A DNA stretch of 64,000 bases from Aestuariivirga litoralis (lineage in GTDB: Bacteria > Pseudomonadota > Alphaproteobacteria > Rhizobiales > Aestuariivirgaceae): NCBI RefSeq assembly GCF_003234965.1, contig NZ_QKVK01000001.1, positions 558,001-622,000 of the forward strand. Reading direction: 5' to 3'. Of this stretch, positions 32,973-42,448 are shown in pieces. The stretch's first letter is position 1. Every line of letters starts with the position of its first letter. The position numbers were made by a program, and so were the translations under genes. The notes under the pieces are model-generated. The model had not been told where the DNA came from, did not search any database, and saw nothing but the letters and a program-made list of their open reading frames with translations.

Positions 32973-34805
32973 ATGAATTTGCGCAATATCGCCATCATTG
33001 CCCACGTCGACCACGGCAAGACCACGCTGATCGACCGTCTCCTGTCGCAGTCGGGCTCGTTCCGCGAGAACCAGAAGGTGGCCGAACGCGCCATGGACTC
33101 GAACGACCTGGAGCGTGAGCGCGGCATCACCATCCTGGCCAAGGTGACCTCGCTGAACTGGAAGGACACCCGCATCAACATCGTCGACACCCCCGGCCAC
33201 GCCGATTTCGGCGGCGAGGTGGAACGCATCCTCAACATGGTGGACGGTGCCGTCCTTCTGGTGGACGCCGCCGAAGGCCCCATGCCGCAGACCAAGTTCG
33301 TGCTGCAGAAGGCCTTGAAGATCGGCCTCAGGCCCATCGTCTGCATCAACAAGATCGACCGTCCGGACGAGCGCCACAACGAGGTGGTGAACGAGGTCTT
33401 CGACCTCTTCGCCAATCTTGACGCGAACGAGGAGCAGCTCGACTTCCCGATCATCTACGGCTCCGCCAAGCAGGGCTGGATGTCGGACAGCCCGACCGGC
33501 TCGCAGGAGAACATGGCGCCGCTCTTCGACCTGATCGTCAAGCACTTCCATTCGCCCACGGTGGAAGAGGGCCCCTTCCGCATGCTGGTGACGACGATCG
33601 AATCCAACCCCTTCCTCGGCCGCGTGCTGACCGGTCGCGTGACCTCGGGCGCCATCAAGGCCAACCAGGCGGTGAAGGCACTGTCGCGCGATGGCAAGGT
33701 GGCCGAGCAGGGCCGCATTTCAAAGGTGCTCGCCTTCCGCGGACTGGAGCGCGTGCCGGTGGATGAAGCCGAAGCGGGCGACATCATCGCCATCTCCGGC
33801 CTCACCACCGCGACGGTGGCCGACACGATCTGCGACCCCTCCGTCACCGAGCCGATTTTCGCCCAGCCGATCGACCCGCCGACGCTGACCATGACCTTCC
33901 GCATCAATGACGGCCCGCTCGCCGGCAAGGAAGGCGACAAGGTGCAATCCCGCGTCATCCGCGAGCGCCTGCTGCGCGAGGCGGAGGGCAATGTCGCCCT
34001 CAAGGTGACGCCGTCGGAGAACGAGACCGACGCCTTCGAGGTGGCGGGCCGCGGCGAACTCCAGCTCGGCATCCTGATCGAGACCATGCGCCGCGAGGGC
34101 TTCGAGCTCACCGTCGGCCGTCCGCGCGTGGTGTTCAAGCAGGACGAGGAAACCGGCGAGCGCATGGAGCCGGTCGAGGAAGTGATCATCGACGTCGACG
34201 AGGCCTATACCGGCGCCGTCGTGCAGAAGCTCTCGGAGCGCAAGGGCGAGCTGAAGGACATGCGTCCCTCCGGCGTCGGCCGCCAGCGTATCGTGTTCCA
34301 CGCGCCGACCCGCGGCCTGATCGGCTACCAGTCGGAACTCCTGTCCGACACGCGCGGCACGGCGATCTTCAACCGCATCTTCCACGGCTATGCGCCGCAC
34401 TTCGGCGAGATCCCAGGCCGCCACACCGGCGCGCTGATCTCCAACAGCGATGGCGAGGCCGTGGCCTATGCCATCTTCAACCTGCAGGACCGCGGGCCGA
34501 TGTTCATCGAGCATGGCACCAAGGTCTATCCCGGCATGATCGTGGGCGAGCACACCCGCGGCAATGACCTCGAGCTCAACGTCATCAAGGGCAAGAAGCT
34601 GTCCAACGTCCGCGCCGCCGGCAAGGACGAGGCGCTGATCCTGACGCCCCCCATCAAGATGTCGCTCGAGAAGGCGCTGGCCTATGTCGGCGAGGACGAG
34701 CTCGTCGAGGTAACGCCGAAGTCGATCCGCCTGCGAAAGGCCATCCTCGACCCGCACGAGCGCAAGAAGGTGAGCCGCCAGAAGGAAGCCGAGAGCGAGG
34801 CCTGA
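32973..34805 (+). CDS. typA: Translational GTPase TypA/BipA
   Basis: Ribosome-associated GTPase of 610 residues, related to EF-G and needed for growth under stress or cold and for 50S assembly. GTPase motifs: [12 protein letters not shown] (about 8-19), [11 protein letters not shown], and NKIDRPD. Later domains include [14 protein letters not shown], the EF-G-like [21 protein letters not shown] and the TypA-specific C-terminus with [12 protein letters not shown]. The ATG at 32973 ([10 protein letters not shown]) matches the family start; the frame is open upstream through non-homologous sequence. Length is normal. Confidence 0.95.
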   Translation: MNLRNIAIIAHVDHGKTTLIDRLLSQSGSFRENQKVAERAMDSNDLERERGITILAKVTSLNWKDTRINIVDTPGHADFGGEVERILNMVDGAVLLVDAAEGPMPQTKFVLQKALKIGLRPIVCINKIDRPDERHNEVVNEVFDLFANLDANEEQLDFPIIYGSAKQGWMSDSPTGSQENMAPLFDLIVKHFHSPTVEEGPFRMLVTTIESNPFLGRVLTGRVTSGAIKANQAVKALSRDGKVAEQGRISKVLAFRGLERVPVDEAEAGDIIAISGLTTATVADTICDPSVTEPIFAQPIDPPTLTMTFRINDGPLAGKEGDKVQSRVIRERLLREAEGNVALKVTPSENETDAFEVAGRGELQLGILIETMRREGFELTVGRPRVVFKQDEETGERMEPVEEVIIDVDEAYTGAVVQKLSERKGELKDMRPSGVGRQRIVFHAPTRGLIGYQSELLSDTRGTAIFNRIFHGYAPHFGEIPGRHTGALISNSDGEAVAYAIFNLQDRGPMFIEHGTKVYPGMIVGEHTRGNDLELNVIKGKKLSNVRAAGKDEALILTPPIKMSLEKALAYVGEDELVEVTPKSIRLRKAILDPHERKKVSRQKEAESEA

Positions 34806-34846
34806 GGGCCTTCTCCGGCCGATGACGGCAATGTGAGGCGTGCCGG

Positions 34847-34869
34847 CCCCTCGCCCGCTTGGCGAGGGG
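34847..34869 (+). terminator. Hairpin terminator after typA
   Basis: CCCCTCGCC, loop CGCTT, GGCGAGGGG: a perfect 9-bp stem 41 bases after the typA stop, followed by AAAGA instead of a T-run. Confidence 0.55.
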
Positions 34870-34922
34870 AAAGACCGGGCGTAGCCTTGGCCAATCCAAC
34901 CCGCAAGCGGAAGGACGCAGCC

Positions 34923-35204
34923 ATGCTTCAGCCTTGCCGATCCCTTGCTCTCGCCGCTGTCGCCCTGCTGGCGGCAGCACTCCCCGTGTCGGCGATGAAC
35001 CGCGAAGGCCATGACGACTGGATGCTGGACTTTCCGCCCGGCATCGAGGCCTTCACCGGCGGCAAGGACCAGAAGCCGCTGCCCAGCCCGCGCTGCCCGG
35101 TGAGCTGGGAAACGCTCAAGGACAATCCCTACGAACAGATCCCGCTGCCCAGCCATGGCTGCGGCCCGGCCCCCTCGGGCGGGAAGAACCAGACGGCGAA
35201 GTGA
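34923..35204 (+). CDS. Hypothetical small secreted protein
   Basis: A 93-residue protein with a clear signal peptide (about 1-24, ending LPVSA) and a mature part of about 70 residues. The mature part has two cysteines (PRCPVSWE and SHGCGPAP) that could form a disulfide, and a DFPPGIEAFTGGKDQKP stretch. No family recognised. GGAAGGA precedes the ATG by 8 bases, which supports the start. It sits between typA and ppa with its own intergenic spaces. Confidence 0.6.
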   Translation: MLQPCRSLALAAVALLAAALPVSAMNREGHDDWMLDFPPGIEAFTGGKDQKPLPSPRCPVSWETLKDNPYEQIPLPSHGCGPAPSGGKNQTAK

Positions 35205-35376
35205 CGCCAGCCCGCGCCCTCGGCTGCGGCGCAGCTCAGGCAGGCGAAGCCGCATGGATGAAGGCAGGCGAGCCGCCCGCCGCAAAGGTAGCGGGACACA
35301 GACAGAAGGAGGATAGCCAATTGCGCCGTGCCGTGGCAGAGAGGCCTCCACAAAGGTCAAATTCCAAGGAAGTCCC

Positions 35377-35913
35377 ATGCGCATCGACGCCATTTCGATC
35401 GGCAAGAACCCCCCGAAGGAAGTCAACGTCATCGTCGAGGTGCCGGTCGGCGGCGAGCCGATCAAGTACGAGATGGACAAGGCGGCGGGCACCCTGGTGG
35501 TCGACCGCTTCCTCTATACCTCGATGCGCTATCCCGGCAATTACGGCTTCATCCCGCACACGCTGTCGGACGACGGCGACCCGATCGACGTGCTGATCGC
35601 CAACCAGCGCGGCATCATTCCCGGCGCCCTCGTTGCGGTGAAGCCGGTCGGCGTGCTCAAGATGCAGGACGAGGCGGGCCATGACGAGAAGATCGTCGCC
35701 GTGCCCACCGCCAAGCTGACCAGGCGCTACGAGAACGTGCATGAATACACCGACCTGCCCGACATCACGCTGAAGCAGATCGAGCACTTCTTCGAACACT
35801 ACAAGGACCTCGAGCCCGGCAAGTGGGTGAAGGTCGTGGGCTGGGGCAATGCGGCCGAAGCCGAGCAGATGATCCTCGACGCCATCGAGCGCGCCAAGAA
35901 GGCGAAGGCCTGA
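35377..35913 (+). CDS. ppa: Inorganic pyrophosphatase
   Basis: Family I soluble pyrophosphatase of 178 residues that hydrolyses PPi to drive biosynthesis. Signatures: [20 protein letters not shown] and the metal-binding DGDPIDVL with Asp66, Asp68 and Asp71. The length equals that of E. coli Ppa. AAGGAAG lies upstream of the ATG. The last codons (AKA, stop) fall in a 33-base unit that is repeated in tandem after the stop codon. Confidence 0.95.
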   Translation: MRIDAISIGKNPPKEVNVIVEVPVGGEPIKYEMDKAAGTLVVDRFLYTSMRYPGNYGFIPHTLSDDGDPIDVLIANQRGIIPGALVAVKPVGVLKMQDEAGHDEKIVAVPTAKLTRRYENVHEYTDLPDITLKQIEHFFEHYKDLEPGKWVKVVGWGNAAEAEQMILDAIERAKKAKA

Positions 35914-35988
35914 GCCTTCTCGATGTCCGGGCAGGCGAAGGCCTGAGCCTTCGCAATGTCCGGGCGGCCGAAGGCCCGAGCCTTCGCC
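35902..35988. repeat. 33-base tandem repeat overlapping the ppa 3' end
   Basis: Two full units (35902-35934 and 35935-35967) and a partial third (35968-35988). Each begins with GAAGGCCTGAGCCTTC or a close variant, a 6-bp stem with a CTGA loop, followed by about 17 shared bases containing ATGTCCGGGC. The first copy includes the ppa stop. It probably arose by slippage and may serve as a terminator array. Confidence 0.8.
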
Positions 35989-35995
35989 GTGCTGC

Positions 35996-37393
35996 TCAGT
36001 TGACCGTCACCACCGCGCCGGTGGGGCCAAGGATGGTGGCGCCCTGCATGGTGGCGGGCGAGATGTCGCCCGACTTCTTGAGCTTCTTCACCTTGATCTT
36101 GCCGGTATAGGTGACGGCGGAGCCGACGAGCGGCGTGGTCTTGAGGGTGAGCTTGTATTCGCCGGCGAGGAAGGACTTGCCGTCGCTGCGCTTCAGATAG
36201 GCATAGCCGGCGCTGATGTGCTGGCCATAGACGGCCCTGACCTCATAGGATGATCCCGGCTCCTGCAGCCACACCTCGTTGAGCTTGAGCGGCCCTGCGA
36301 AGGCGAGGTCGACGATGAGATAGACGCTGGTGTCGTCGGTCTTGGGCGTCCACTGGTAGGAACGGACCACCGTGGCGGTCGTGGCGTTCACCACCGACGC
36401 GCCAAGCCGCAGCTTGCCCAGCGTGTCCGGCACCGGATAGGCCACCGCCGCCATCGCCTGGGTGGCGCTGAAGGTGCCGTAGGACCAGTAGGCCTGCCCC
36501 GGGGGTGCGGCGGAGCCCGAACCCGAGGGCGGCCAGTTGAGGCCGAAGCTGTTCTGCACCAGCAGCGCGCCGCGTTCCTTGTCCTTGCCCGCCTTGTCGT
36601 CATAGCCGACGATCAGCTGGCCATGGCCGCTGTTGGGCACCACGGCTGTTTCATAGATGACGCCGCTCTTGAAGGCCGGGCGCTTGGCATAGCCGCACAG
36701 CACCGACCCGGTGAAGGCAACGGCCTGCCCGCTCTGCACATGCGCCCTGATCTGGTCCACCGCGCCGGCATTGCCGGTGACCGGGATCACCGCATAGCTG
36801 CCGATCAGGAAACGCGTCATGCTGGGACGGTCGCCGGTGTTGATGTTGTTGAGATAGGTGCAGTTGGACTGGTAGGGAACCTGGGTCCGGCTGGGGGCGC
36901 CCGCGCCCGCCAGCTGCTCCAGATAGTCGAGGCTGCGCGAGCCCTGCGGGCATTGCCGGCCGGCGCGCTTCTGGATCAGCGCATAGAGCCAGGCGGCGCT
37001 GGCCGAATTCTGCGGCTGGCTGGCATCCCACTTCTGGGCGCCCGTGCTGGTGCGTGCGGCGGTGTAGGAGCCGAGACCATAGCCGTAGGATTGCGCCTCG
37101 CAGGTGCCCGGAGAGCCGGGCTCCGCCGTCGAGCCCTGCTGGGCCACGGCCGGGAGGTTGCTGAGCATGGCCTGCTTGGGCAGGTTGCCGACGGGCTTGC
37201 CCTTCTTGCCGGTGAGCGCCTGGGGCGGCAGGGCCTTCACCGCGTTGACGATGTCGGACAGCGACAGCACCACGCCGTAATTGGCCGATGCTTCGCAACT
37301 GGCGGCCCGGGCGGCGGTGGCGCCGCCGAGCAGGACGGCTGCCGACAGGAGGCCGGCGAAAGCACGTTTCAGAGGGCGAACGGGGCGGCGCAT
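35996..37393 (-). CDS. Secreted papain-like (C1A) cysteine peptidase family protein
   Basis: Exported protein of 465 residues with a signal peptide (about 1-31, ending ARAAS). The papain-like core has a candidate nucleophile Cys98 in SPGTCEAQSYG, Gln85/86 before it, His257 in NSGHGQLIVGYDD and Asn281 in VQNSFGLNWPP. The Cys motif is not the common GSCWAF, but the surrounding order Gln-Cys-His-Asn is right. A C-terminal beta-sandwich-like domain (about 340-465) follows, ending LGPTGAVVTVN. GGAAGG before the ATG at 37393 decides the start. Activity should be tested; it could also be a non-catalytic relative. Confidence 0.75.
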   Translation of the reverse strand: MRRPVRPLKRAFAGLLSAAVLLGGATAARAASCEASANYGVVLSLSDIVNAVKALPPQALTGKKGKPVGNLPKQAMLSNLPAVAQQGSTAEPGSPGTCEAQSYGYGLGSYTAARTSTGAQKWDASQPQNSASAAWLYALIQKRAGRQCPQGSRSLDYLEQLAGAGAPSRTQVPYQSNCTYLNNINTGDRPSMTRFLIGSYAVIPVTGNAGAVDQIRAHVQSGQAVAFTGSVLCGYAKRPAFKSGVIYETAVVPNSGHGQLIVGYDDKAGKDKERGALLVQNSFGLNWPPSGSGSAAPPGQAYWSYGTFSATQAMAAVAYPVPDTLGKLRLGASVVNATTATVVRSYQWTPKTDDTSVYLIVDLAFAGPLKLNEVWLQEPGSSYEVRAVYGQHISAGYAYLKRSDGKSFLAGEYKLTLKTTPLVGSAVTYTGKIKVKKLKKSGDISPATMQGATILGPTGAVVTVN

Positions 37394-37503
37394 GGGCTTG
37401 CCTTCCATGATGCGGATCACTCGAAGCTAAACCCAAACGGGCCTTTTGCAAAGGTTTGCATAAAGGTTTGCATAGAGGATTGTCAGAAGACTGGCGATAA
37501 CGA

Positions 37504-37524
37504 CGGGCCCAGGATGGGGGCCCG
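37504..37524 (-). terminator. Hairpin after the gtrC-like gene
   Basis: CGGGCCC paired with GGGCCCG around a 7-base loop, 15 bases beyond the stop of the gtrC-like gene on the minus strand. No T-run. Confidence 0.4.
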
Positions 37525-37538
37525 GGATCGGCGCCGGC

Positions 37539-39077
37539 CTATTTCAGCACCACCACGAAGCGCTCCCGGTCCAGCCGCAGCAGGGTGGCGGAGCCGACGG
37601 GCAAGGTCTCGAGGTCCGCCTTGAACATGGCCTTTTCATTGTCGGTGAGGGTGAAGATCCGCTGTGTGGGGTCGCGCTCGAGCAGTGTCAGGCTGAGCAG
37701 CGGGCCGAGGGCCTGGGTGCACTGGAAGGCGCTGCACATTTCCCGGCTGCGCACCCAGCGTGGCGTGTCGCCGCTGTCGTAGCTGCCGAGCAGCGCGATC
37801 TTCCAGTTGATGACGCCGGAGGCGCGGATGGTGGCGAGGAACTGCGTCATGGTGGAGACGTCGCGCCGGTTGAGATTGGCGAGGTGCACCTGCGCGGACG
37901 ACAAGGCCGCGGCCGAGATCACCACCACCATGGCACCCGCCACACCCGCCACCCAGCGGCCCGCGGCATTGCCCAGCGGCACCGTGAGCGCGACGGCCGC
38001 GACGAAACACGGCACCAGCGCCAGCGGCCAGACCGCCGCATAGTGGAAGGGAAAATTGCGCGACACGAGGCCCAGTGCCAGTGGCAGGGCGGAGAGCAGC
38101 AAACCCCCCGCCACGAGTGCGGCGACGCGCGCCACGTCACGCGCGAAGAGGCTCTGCAGCAGTGCGGCGGCGGCCATCACCCAGACCAGCGCCTTCACCA
38201 CGCCGGGAAACAGGTAGTGTGACTGGAACAGGAACATCTTCCAGTAATCGAGGTAGCGCAGCAGCAGCCCGATGCTGTCCTGCGGGCTGGAGACGAGACC
38301 ATCGGTGCCGATGTTGCCGGCACGGGTGAGGCTGGCGCCGGTGATGGCGAGCGCTGCGAAGATGATGCCGACACCCACGGCCCCCGCCAGAAGCAGGCTG
38401 AGCACCATCGGCCACAGGCTGGCGAACAGGCCGCGGCCATCCTGCAGGCGGGCCCGGATCGCCTCGATGAGGGCGACGCCGCACATGAGGAAGACGAGCT
38501 CGTTGCGGGTGGCGATGGCCACGCCCCCCGCGAGGGCCCCCAGCGGCAGGGCATGCCAGCGGCCCTTCATTCCCTCGGGTCCGGCGGGCGCAATGGTGAG
38601 GAACCAGAAGCTGAGCAGCACGAAGGCAAGCGACAGCGGCAGCTGGTTCACCGTAAAGTGCATGTGCTCCACCAGCAGCGGACTGCTGATGAACAGCGAC
38701 AGGATGAGCAGCCGCAGCCAGGGCGATGCCGTCCACCGCCGGAACACCACGAAAATGAAGACCGTCATCGTGGCGTAGAACAGCACGGTGTCGAAGGGGT
38801 GCAGCGGATAGGCCCTGAGTGCCAGCGCCGAGACCAGCGCGAAAACGGGGCGGCCGGAGGACACGGTCAGCGTGGTCTGGTAGTCGGCGATGCCGGCATA
38901 GGCCCACCATTGATCCACCGCCATCAGGTTCTGGAACATGAAGCCGCCGCCGGCGGCGAGGATGACGATGACGAGATAGAGACCGGCCTGACGCAGGAAG
39001 GCATTGAGATCGCCCAGCGCCGCGCCGATCGCACCGCCGAGAGATGTCTCCGAACCTGCCGATGGAACCGCCTGCAT
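37539..39077 (-). CDS. Multi-pass membrane glucosyltransferase (GtrC/Glucos_trans_II-like)
   Basis: A 512-residue protein with about ten membrane helices. An early periplasmic loop carries DQWWAYAGIADYQTTL, followed by SGRPVFALVSALAL, the acidic and GR motifs seen in GT-C enzymes of the Glucos_trans_II group. The C-terminal 110 residues form a soluble periplasmic domain (STMTQFLATIRASG to the end). These enzymes transfer glucose from undecaprenyl phosphate to O-antigen or other glycans in the periplasm. Divergent gtrB and gtrA next door complete a three-part glucosylation system. Assignment rests on topology and context. Confidence 0.7.
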   Translation of the reverse strand: MQAVPSAGSETSLGGAIGAALGDLNAFLRQAGLYLVIVILAAGGGFMFQNLMAVDQWWAYAGIADYQTTLTVSSGRPVFALVSALALRAYPLHPFDTVLFYATMTVFIFVVFRRWTASPWLRLLILSLFISSPLLVEHMHFTVNQLPLSLAFVLLSFWFLTIAPAGPEGMKGRWHALPLGALAGGVAIATRNELVFLMCGVALIEAIRARLQDGRGLFASLWPMVLSLLLAGAVGVGIIFAALAITGASLTRAGNIGTDGLVSSPQDSIGLLLRYLDYWKMFLFQSHYLFPGVVKALVWVMAAAALLQSLFARDVARVAALVAGGLLLSALPLALGLVSRNFPFHYAAVWPLALVPCFVAAVALTVPLGNAAGRWVAGVAGAMVVVISAAALSSAQVHLANLNRRDVSTMTQFLATIRASGVINWKIALLGSYDSGDTPRWVRSREMCSAFQCTQALGPLLSLTLLERDPTQRIFTLTDNEKAMFKADLETLPVGSATLLRLDRERFVVVLK

Positions 39078-39298
39078 GGCCCCCCCGTGCCCCAGCTTGC
39101 GGCATGACTATGCGTGGATTCGCAGGGCAAGCAAGCGCCGCCGCGGCGGGTGCAACTTTCACACGAACGAGCCGAAGCTTCGGCGCGGTGGCAAACCGGT
39201 CGCGCTGCCCGCGCCTTGCGCGGCGCAGAAGCGGAGGCTATTCAGGGCCGATCGTCAGGATACTGAGAATATCCGGAATTTTCCCTGGGGCTGGACGC

Positions 39299-40231
39299 AT
39301 GGTGAAACTGTCGCTGATCGTCCCGGTGCTGAACGAGGCAGAGGCCATCGGCCCCTTCGCCGACCGCGTGGCCGGCGTCTTCGCACCCCATCCCGACATC
39401 GCGGTTGAGCTGGTCTTCGTCAATGACGGCAGCAGCGATGCGTCGCTGGCGGCCATGCTGGCGGTGAAGAAGCCCGGCCTGCGGGTGCGCGTCATCGACC
39501 TCAGCCGCAATTTCGGCAAGGAAGCGGCCCTGACGGCAGGGCTTCAGCACGCCGGCGGCGACGTGGTGGTGCCGATCGACGTCGACCTTCAGCACCCGCC
39601 GGAGGTGATCCTCGAGATGCTGGCCAAATGGCGCGAGGGCTATGAGGTGGTGCTGGGCCGCCGCACCGACCGCGCCAGTGAGCCCTGGGCGCGCGGCAAG
39701 CTCGCCGCCCTGTTCTACCGCCTCCACAACCGCATCGCCTCGCCGCAGATCCCCGAGAATGTCGGCGACTTCCGGCTGATGGACCGGCGCGTGGTGGAGG
39801 CGCTGCGCCAGCTCCCTGAATCGCAGCGCTTCATGAAGGGGCTGTTCGCCTGGGTGGGCTTCCGCACCGCATCCGTCGACTACAGCTGCGCCCCGCGCGT
39901 GGCGGGCCGCAGCAGGTTCAGCGGCTGGAAGCTGTGGAACTTCGCCATCGAGGGCGTCACCAGCTTCAGCTCCTATCCGCTGCGGGTATGGACCTATCTC
40001 GGCATCCTGGTGTCGCTCGCCGCCTTCGTCTTCGCCGTGATCGTGATCTTCCAGGTGCTGATCTACGGCATCGACGTGCCGGGCTATGCCTCGCTGTTCG
40101 TGGCGGTGAACCTGCTGGGCGGCATGCAGCTGATCGGCATCGGCATCATGGGCGAATACCTGGGGCGCAACTATTTCGAATCGAAGCGTCGCCCGGTCTA
40201 TCTCGTGCGCCACATCTACGAAGACCCGTGA
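39299..40231 (+). CDS. gtrB: Bactoprenol glucosyltransferase GtrB-like (GT2)
   Basis: Transfers glucose from UDP-glucose to undecaprenyl phosphate on the inner face of the membrane. GT2 fold with SLIVPVLNEAEAIGPF, FVNDGSSD, VIDLSRNFGKEAALTAGLQHA and the DVDLQHPPE metal site, then two C-terminal membrane helices (about 240-262 and 275-297). This is the standard GtrB/DPMS layout in 310 residues. The ATG at 39299 opens MVKLSLIVPV; the frame is open upstream without homology. The stop overlaps the GtrA start (GTGA). Confidence 0.9.
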   Translation: MVKLSLIVPVLNEAEAIGPFADRVAGVFAPHPDIAVELVFVNDGSSDASLAAMLAVKKPGLRVRVIDLSRNFGKEAALTAGLQHAGGDVVVPIDVDLQHPPEVILEMLAKWREGYEVVLGRRTDRASEPWARGKLAALFYRLHNRIASPQIPENVGDFRLMDRRVVEALRQLPESQRFMKGLFAWVGFRTASVDYSCAPRVAGRSRFSGWKLWNFAIEGVTSFSSYPLRVWTYLGILVSLAAFVFAVIVIFQVLIYGIDVPGYASLFVAVNLLGGMQLIGIGIMGEYLGRNYFESKRRPVYLVRHIYEDP

Positions 40232-40632
40232 GTGCCGGGCGCGGCATGCTGCGCGAGGCGCTGCTGGGCCTGCGCTTCGGCATCGTGGGCGTGGCGGCGA
40301 GCCTCACCCATTTCGCGGTTCTCACCGCACTCCTCAGCCTTGCGAAGGCGGGGCCCGTGCTTGCCAACACCTGCGCCTATGCCCTGGCGCTGGGCGTGTC
40401 CTTCACGGGGCACCATTTCTGGACCTTCCGCACCGGCGGGCCGCTGGTGAGGTCCTTCCTCCGCTTCCTCGGCGCATCGGGCGGCGCCTATGTGGTCAGC
40501 ACGCTGGTGCTGGTGGCGCTGCTGCGCGCCACGGCCCTGCCCGATGCCATGGCAGCCCTGCTGGCGGTGGCGGTCATGCCGCTCGTCACATTCCTGGCGC
40601 ACCGCTTCTGGGTGTTCCGCCGCCGCGACTGA
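40228..40632 (+). CDS. gtrA: GtrA-like flippase
   Basis: Small four-helix membrane protein of 134 residues that is thought to flip glucosyl-undecaprenyl phosphate. It contains the family GLRFGIVGVAASLTHFAV opening helix, the SFTGHHFWTFR loop and the closing FLAHRFWVFRRRD. The GTG at 40228 overlaps the gtrB stop by 4 bases; an ATG at 40246 would remove six residues and is also possible. It is coupled to gtrB, with gtrC-like divergent. Confidence 0.9.
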   Translation: MSAGRGMLREALLGLRFGIVGVAASLTHFAVLTALLSLAKAGPVLANTCAYALALGVSFTGHHFWTFRTGGPLVRSFLRFLGASGGAYVVSTLVLVALLRATALPDAMAALLAVAVMPLVTFLAHRFWVFRRRD

Positions 40633-40640
40633 GGGCAAGG

Positions 40641-40661
40641 GCCCGGGCCCCAAGCCCGGGC
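40641..40661. terminator. Hairpin between convergent gtrA and folD
   Basis: GCCCGGG, 7-base loop, CCCGGGC: a perfect 7-bp stem in the 35-base gap between the two stop codons; likely a shared terminator. Confidence 0.55.
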
Positions 40662-40667
40662 GCGCGC

Positions 40668-41546
40668 TTACATGGCGGGCTGTTCGATGCCCCTCGCCGC
40701 GCAGGCGGCCTTCACCGTGTTGTAGAGCAGGCAGGCGATGGTCATGGGGCCCACGCCGCCGGGGACGGGCGTGATGGCGCCCGCCACCTTCTCGCAGGAG
40801 GCATAGTCGCAGTCACCCACCAGCTTGCCCTTGCCGTCGCGCTCGATGCGGTTGATGCCGACGTCGATCACGGTGGCGCCCGGCTTCAGCCAGTCGCCCT
40901 TGACCATCTCCGGACGGCCCACAGCGGCGATCACGAGATCGGCGCGGCGCACGACGCCCGGCAGGTCCTTGGTCTTGGAGTGGGCAATGGTGACGGTGCA
41001 GTTCTCGGCCAGCAGCAGCTGCGCCACCGGCTTGCCGACGATGTTGGAGCGGCCGATCACCACCGCCTCCAGCCCGTCGAGCGAGCCCAGCACGTCCTTG
41101 GCCAGCATGACGGAGCCCACCGGCGTGCAGGGCACCAGCGAGTCCTGCCCCGTCGACAGCTTGCCGACATTGACGACGTGGAAGCCATCGACGTCCTTCG
41201 CCGGCGAGATGGCGGTCAGAACCTTCATCGAATCGATGTGCTTGGGCAGCGGCAGCTGCACCAGGATGCCATGCACGGCGGGGTCGTTGTTCAGCTTCTC
41301 GACCAGCGCCAGCACGTCCTTCTCGGAGGTCTCGGCGGGGAGCTTGTGCTCCCACGAGTTCATGCCGACCTCGACCGTCTGCTTGGCCTTGTTGGCCACA
41401 TAGACCTTGGAGGCCGGATCCTCGCCCACCAGCACCACCGCCAGGCCGGGGGTGAAGCCATGCTGCGACTTGAGGCTGTCCACGGCCTTGGCGATCCGCC
41501 CCCTGAGGCCCTCCGCGAAGGCCTTGCCGTCAATCACTTTCGCCAT
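40668..41546 (-). CDS. folD: Methylenetetrahydrofolate dehydrogenase/cyclohydrolase
   Basis: Bifunctional one-carbon enzyme of 292 residues, interconverting 5,10-methylene- and 10-formyl-tetrahydrofolate with NADP. The catalytic lysine lies in [11 protein letters not shown], with [14 protein letters not shown], the DVDGFH motif, [17 protein letters not shown] for NADP and the C-terminal [11 protein letters not shown]. The ATG at 41546 has GGAAGGA upstream. It starts 2 bases after the DUF167 stop, as the third gene of a yggT-DUF167-folD unit. Confidence 0.95.
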   Translation of the reverse strand: MAKVIDGKAFAEGLRGRIAKAVDSLKSQHGFTPGLAVVLVGEDPASKVYVANKAKQTVEVGMNSWEHKLPAETSEKDVLALVEKLNNDPAVHGILVQLPLPKHIDSMKVLTAISPAKDVDGFHVVNVGKLSTGQDSLVPCTPVGSVMLAKDVLGSLDGLEAVVIGRSNIVGKPVAQLLLAENCTVTIAHSKTKDLPGVVRRADLVIAAVGRPEMVKGDWLKPGATVIDVGINRIERDGKGKLVGDCDYASCEKVAGAITPVPGGVGPMTIACLLYNTVKAACAARGIEQPAM

Positions 41547-41548
41547 AT

Positions 41549-41875
41549 TCAATTTTCCTTCCCTGCATTCACTTTCCCGGCAATCAATGCCTCAAGTTCC
41601 GCGGGATTTCCAGTGACCAGAATGGTCTTGTTGCGCTCGGTTTCGCCCGCAACGAGCTGGAAGGCCGATTTGGGCATCCGGCAGGCCTTGGCGAGGGTTT
41701 CGATAACCGCCTTGTTGGCCCGGCCCTTGTCCGGCACCGCCGTCACCTTCACGGCCAGCGACACCGCCCCGTCGGCGGCGACATGGAGCCCTCCCACCTC
41801 GTCGCGGGACGATTTGGGGGTGACGCGGACAGTGAGCAGGAGCCCGCCCTTGCCGGGGCGGAGAGGCGTGGTCAC
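41549..41875 (-). CDS. DUF167 (YggU-like) family protein
   Basis: A 108-residue soluble protein. The pattern [16 protein letters not shown], then [29 protein letters not shown] and [15 protein letters not shown], matches the DUF167/YggU family, whose role is unknown. The GTG start overlaps the yggT stop by 4 bases (GTGA), the same coupling seen repeatedly in this window. YggT and YggU are neighbours in many proteobacteria, which supports the assignment. Confidence 0.9.
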   Translation of the reverse strand: MTTPLRPGKGGLLLTVRVTPKSSRDEVGGLHVAADGAVSLAVKVTAVPDKGRANKAVIETLAKACRMPKSAFQLVAGETERNKTILVTGNPAELEALIAGKVNAGKEN

Positions 41876-42174
41876 GCCCAGCCGAGATTGACGAAGACCC
41901 GGGTCACCAGCATGCCGAAGAACTGCATGGCGATGAGCAGCACGATGGGCGAGATGTCGATGCCGCCCAGGTCCGGCAGGACGCGGCGGATCGGCCGGAG
42001 CAGCGGCTCGGTCAGCCGCTCCAGCGCATAGCCGATCTGGCGCACATAGGGGTTGGAGCGGTTGACGATGCCGAAGGCCACAAGCCAGCTCATCACCACC
42101 ATCGCCAGGATGATCCAGAAATAGATGTTGATGACCGTCAAGATCAGCCACAGGAAGGGGTTCATCGACATCAT
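41872..42174 (-). CDS. YggT family membrane protein
   Basis: A 100-residue protein with two hydrophobic helices (about 6-28 and 74-95) and the family motif RLTEPLLRPIRRVLPDLGGIDISPIVLL between them. YggT proteins have been linked to osmotic stress and ion homeostasis and resemble CcmB/CCB3 factors, but the function is not settled. Start candidates are ATGs at 42174, 42171 and 42165; I use the first, none having a strong ribosome site. Operon with DUF167 and folD. Confidence 0.87.
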   Translation of the reverse strand: MMSMNPFLWLILTVINIYFWIILAMVVMSWLVAFGIVNRSNPYVRQIGYALERLTEPLLRPIRRVLPDLGGIDISPIVLLIAMQFFGMLVTRVFVNLGWA

Positions 42175-42296
42175 GGACGTTGAGGCCTTTCGGATCGTTT
42201 TGTCGAGATGTAGGCGCGGGGCGGCCCGCAAGCAAGCTTGACGCTGCCCCGGCCACGGACTAGAAACCGCTCCGCCTGTGGACACAGCCTTGAAAA

Positions 42297-42372
42297 GGGG
42301 CGGTAGCTCAGTTGGGAGAGCGCGGCGTTCGCAATGCCGAGGTCAGGGGTTCGATCCCCCTTCGCTCCACCA
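42297..42372 (+). tRNA. tRNA-Ala (anticodon CGC)
   Basis: A 76-base cloverleaf with encoded CCA. The acceptor GGGGCGG pairs with TCGCTCC, the D stem is GCTC/GAGC, the anticodon loop TTCGCAA gives anticodon CGC (alanine, GCG), and the T arm is AGGGGTTCGATCCCCCT. Confidence 0.95.
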
Positions 42373-42448
42373 GGCCATTCAACCACGATGCTGTCGGACG
42401 CTGGCCCTGCCACTGCGGGCAATGCCAGGGATGTGCCGTGCCGCAAGG

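Noticed and set aside
34833-34922. Upstream in-frame extension of the small secreted protein
   Set aside because: The later ATG at 34923 has a good ribosome site and gives a clean signal peptide; the extension crosses a terminator hairpin.
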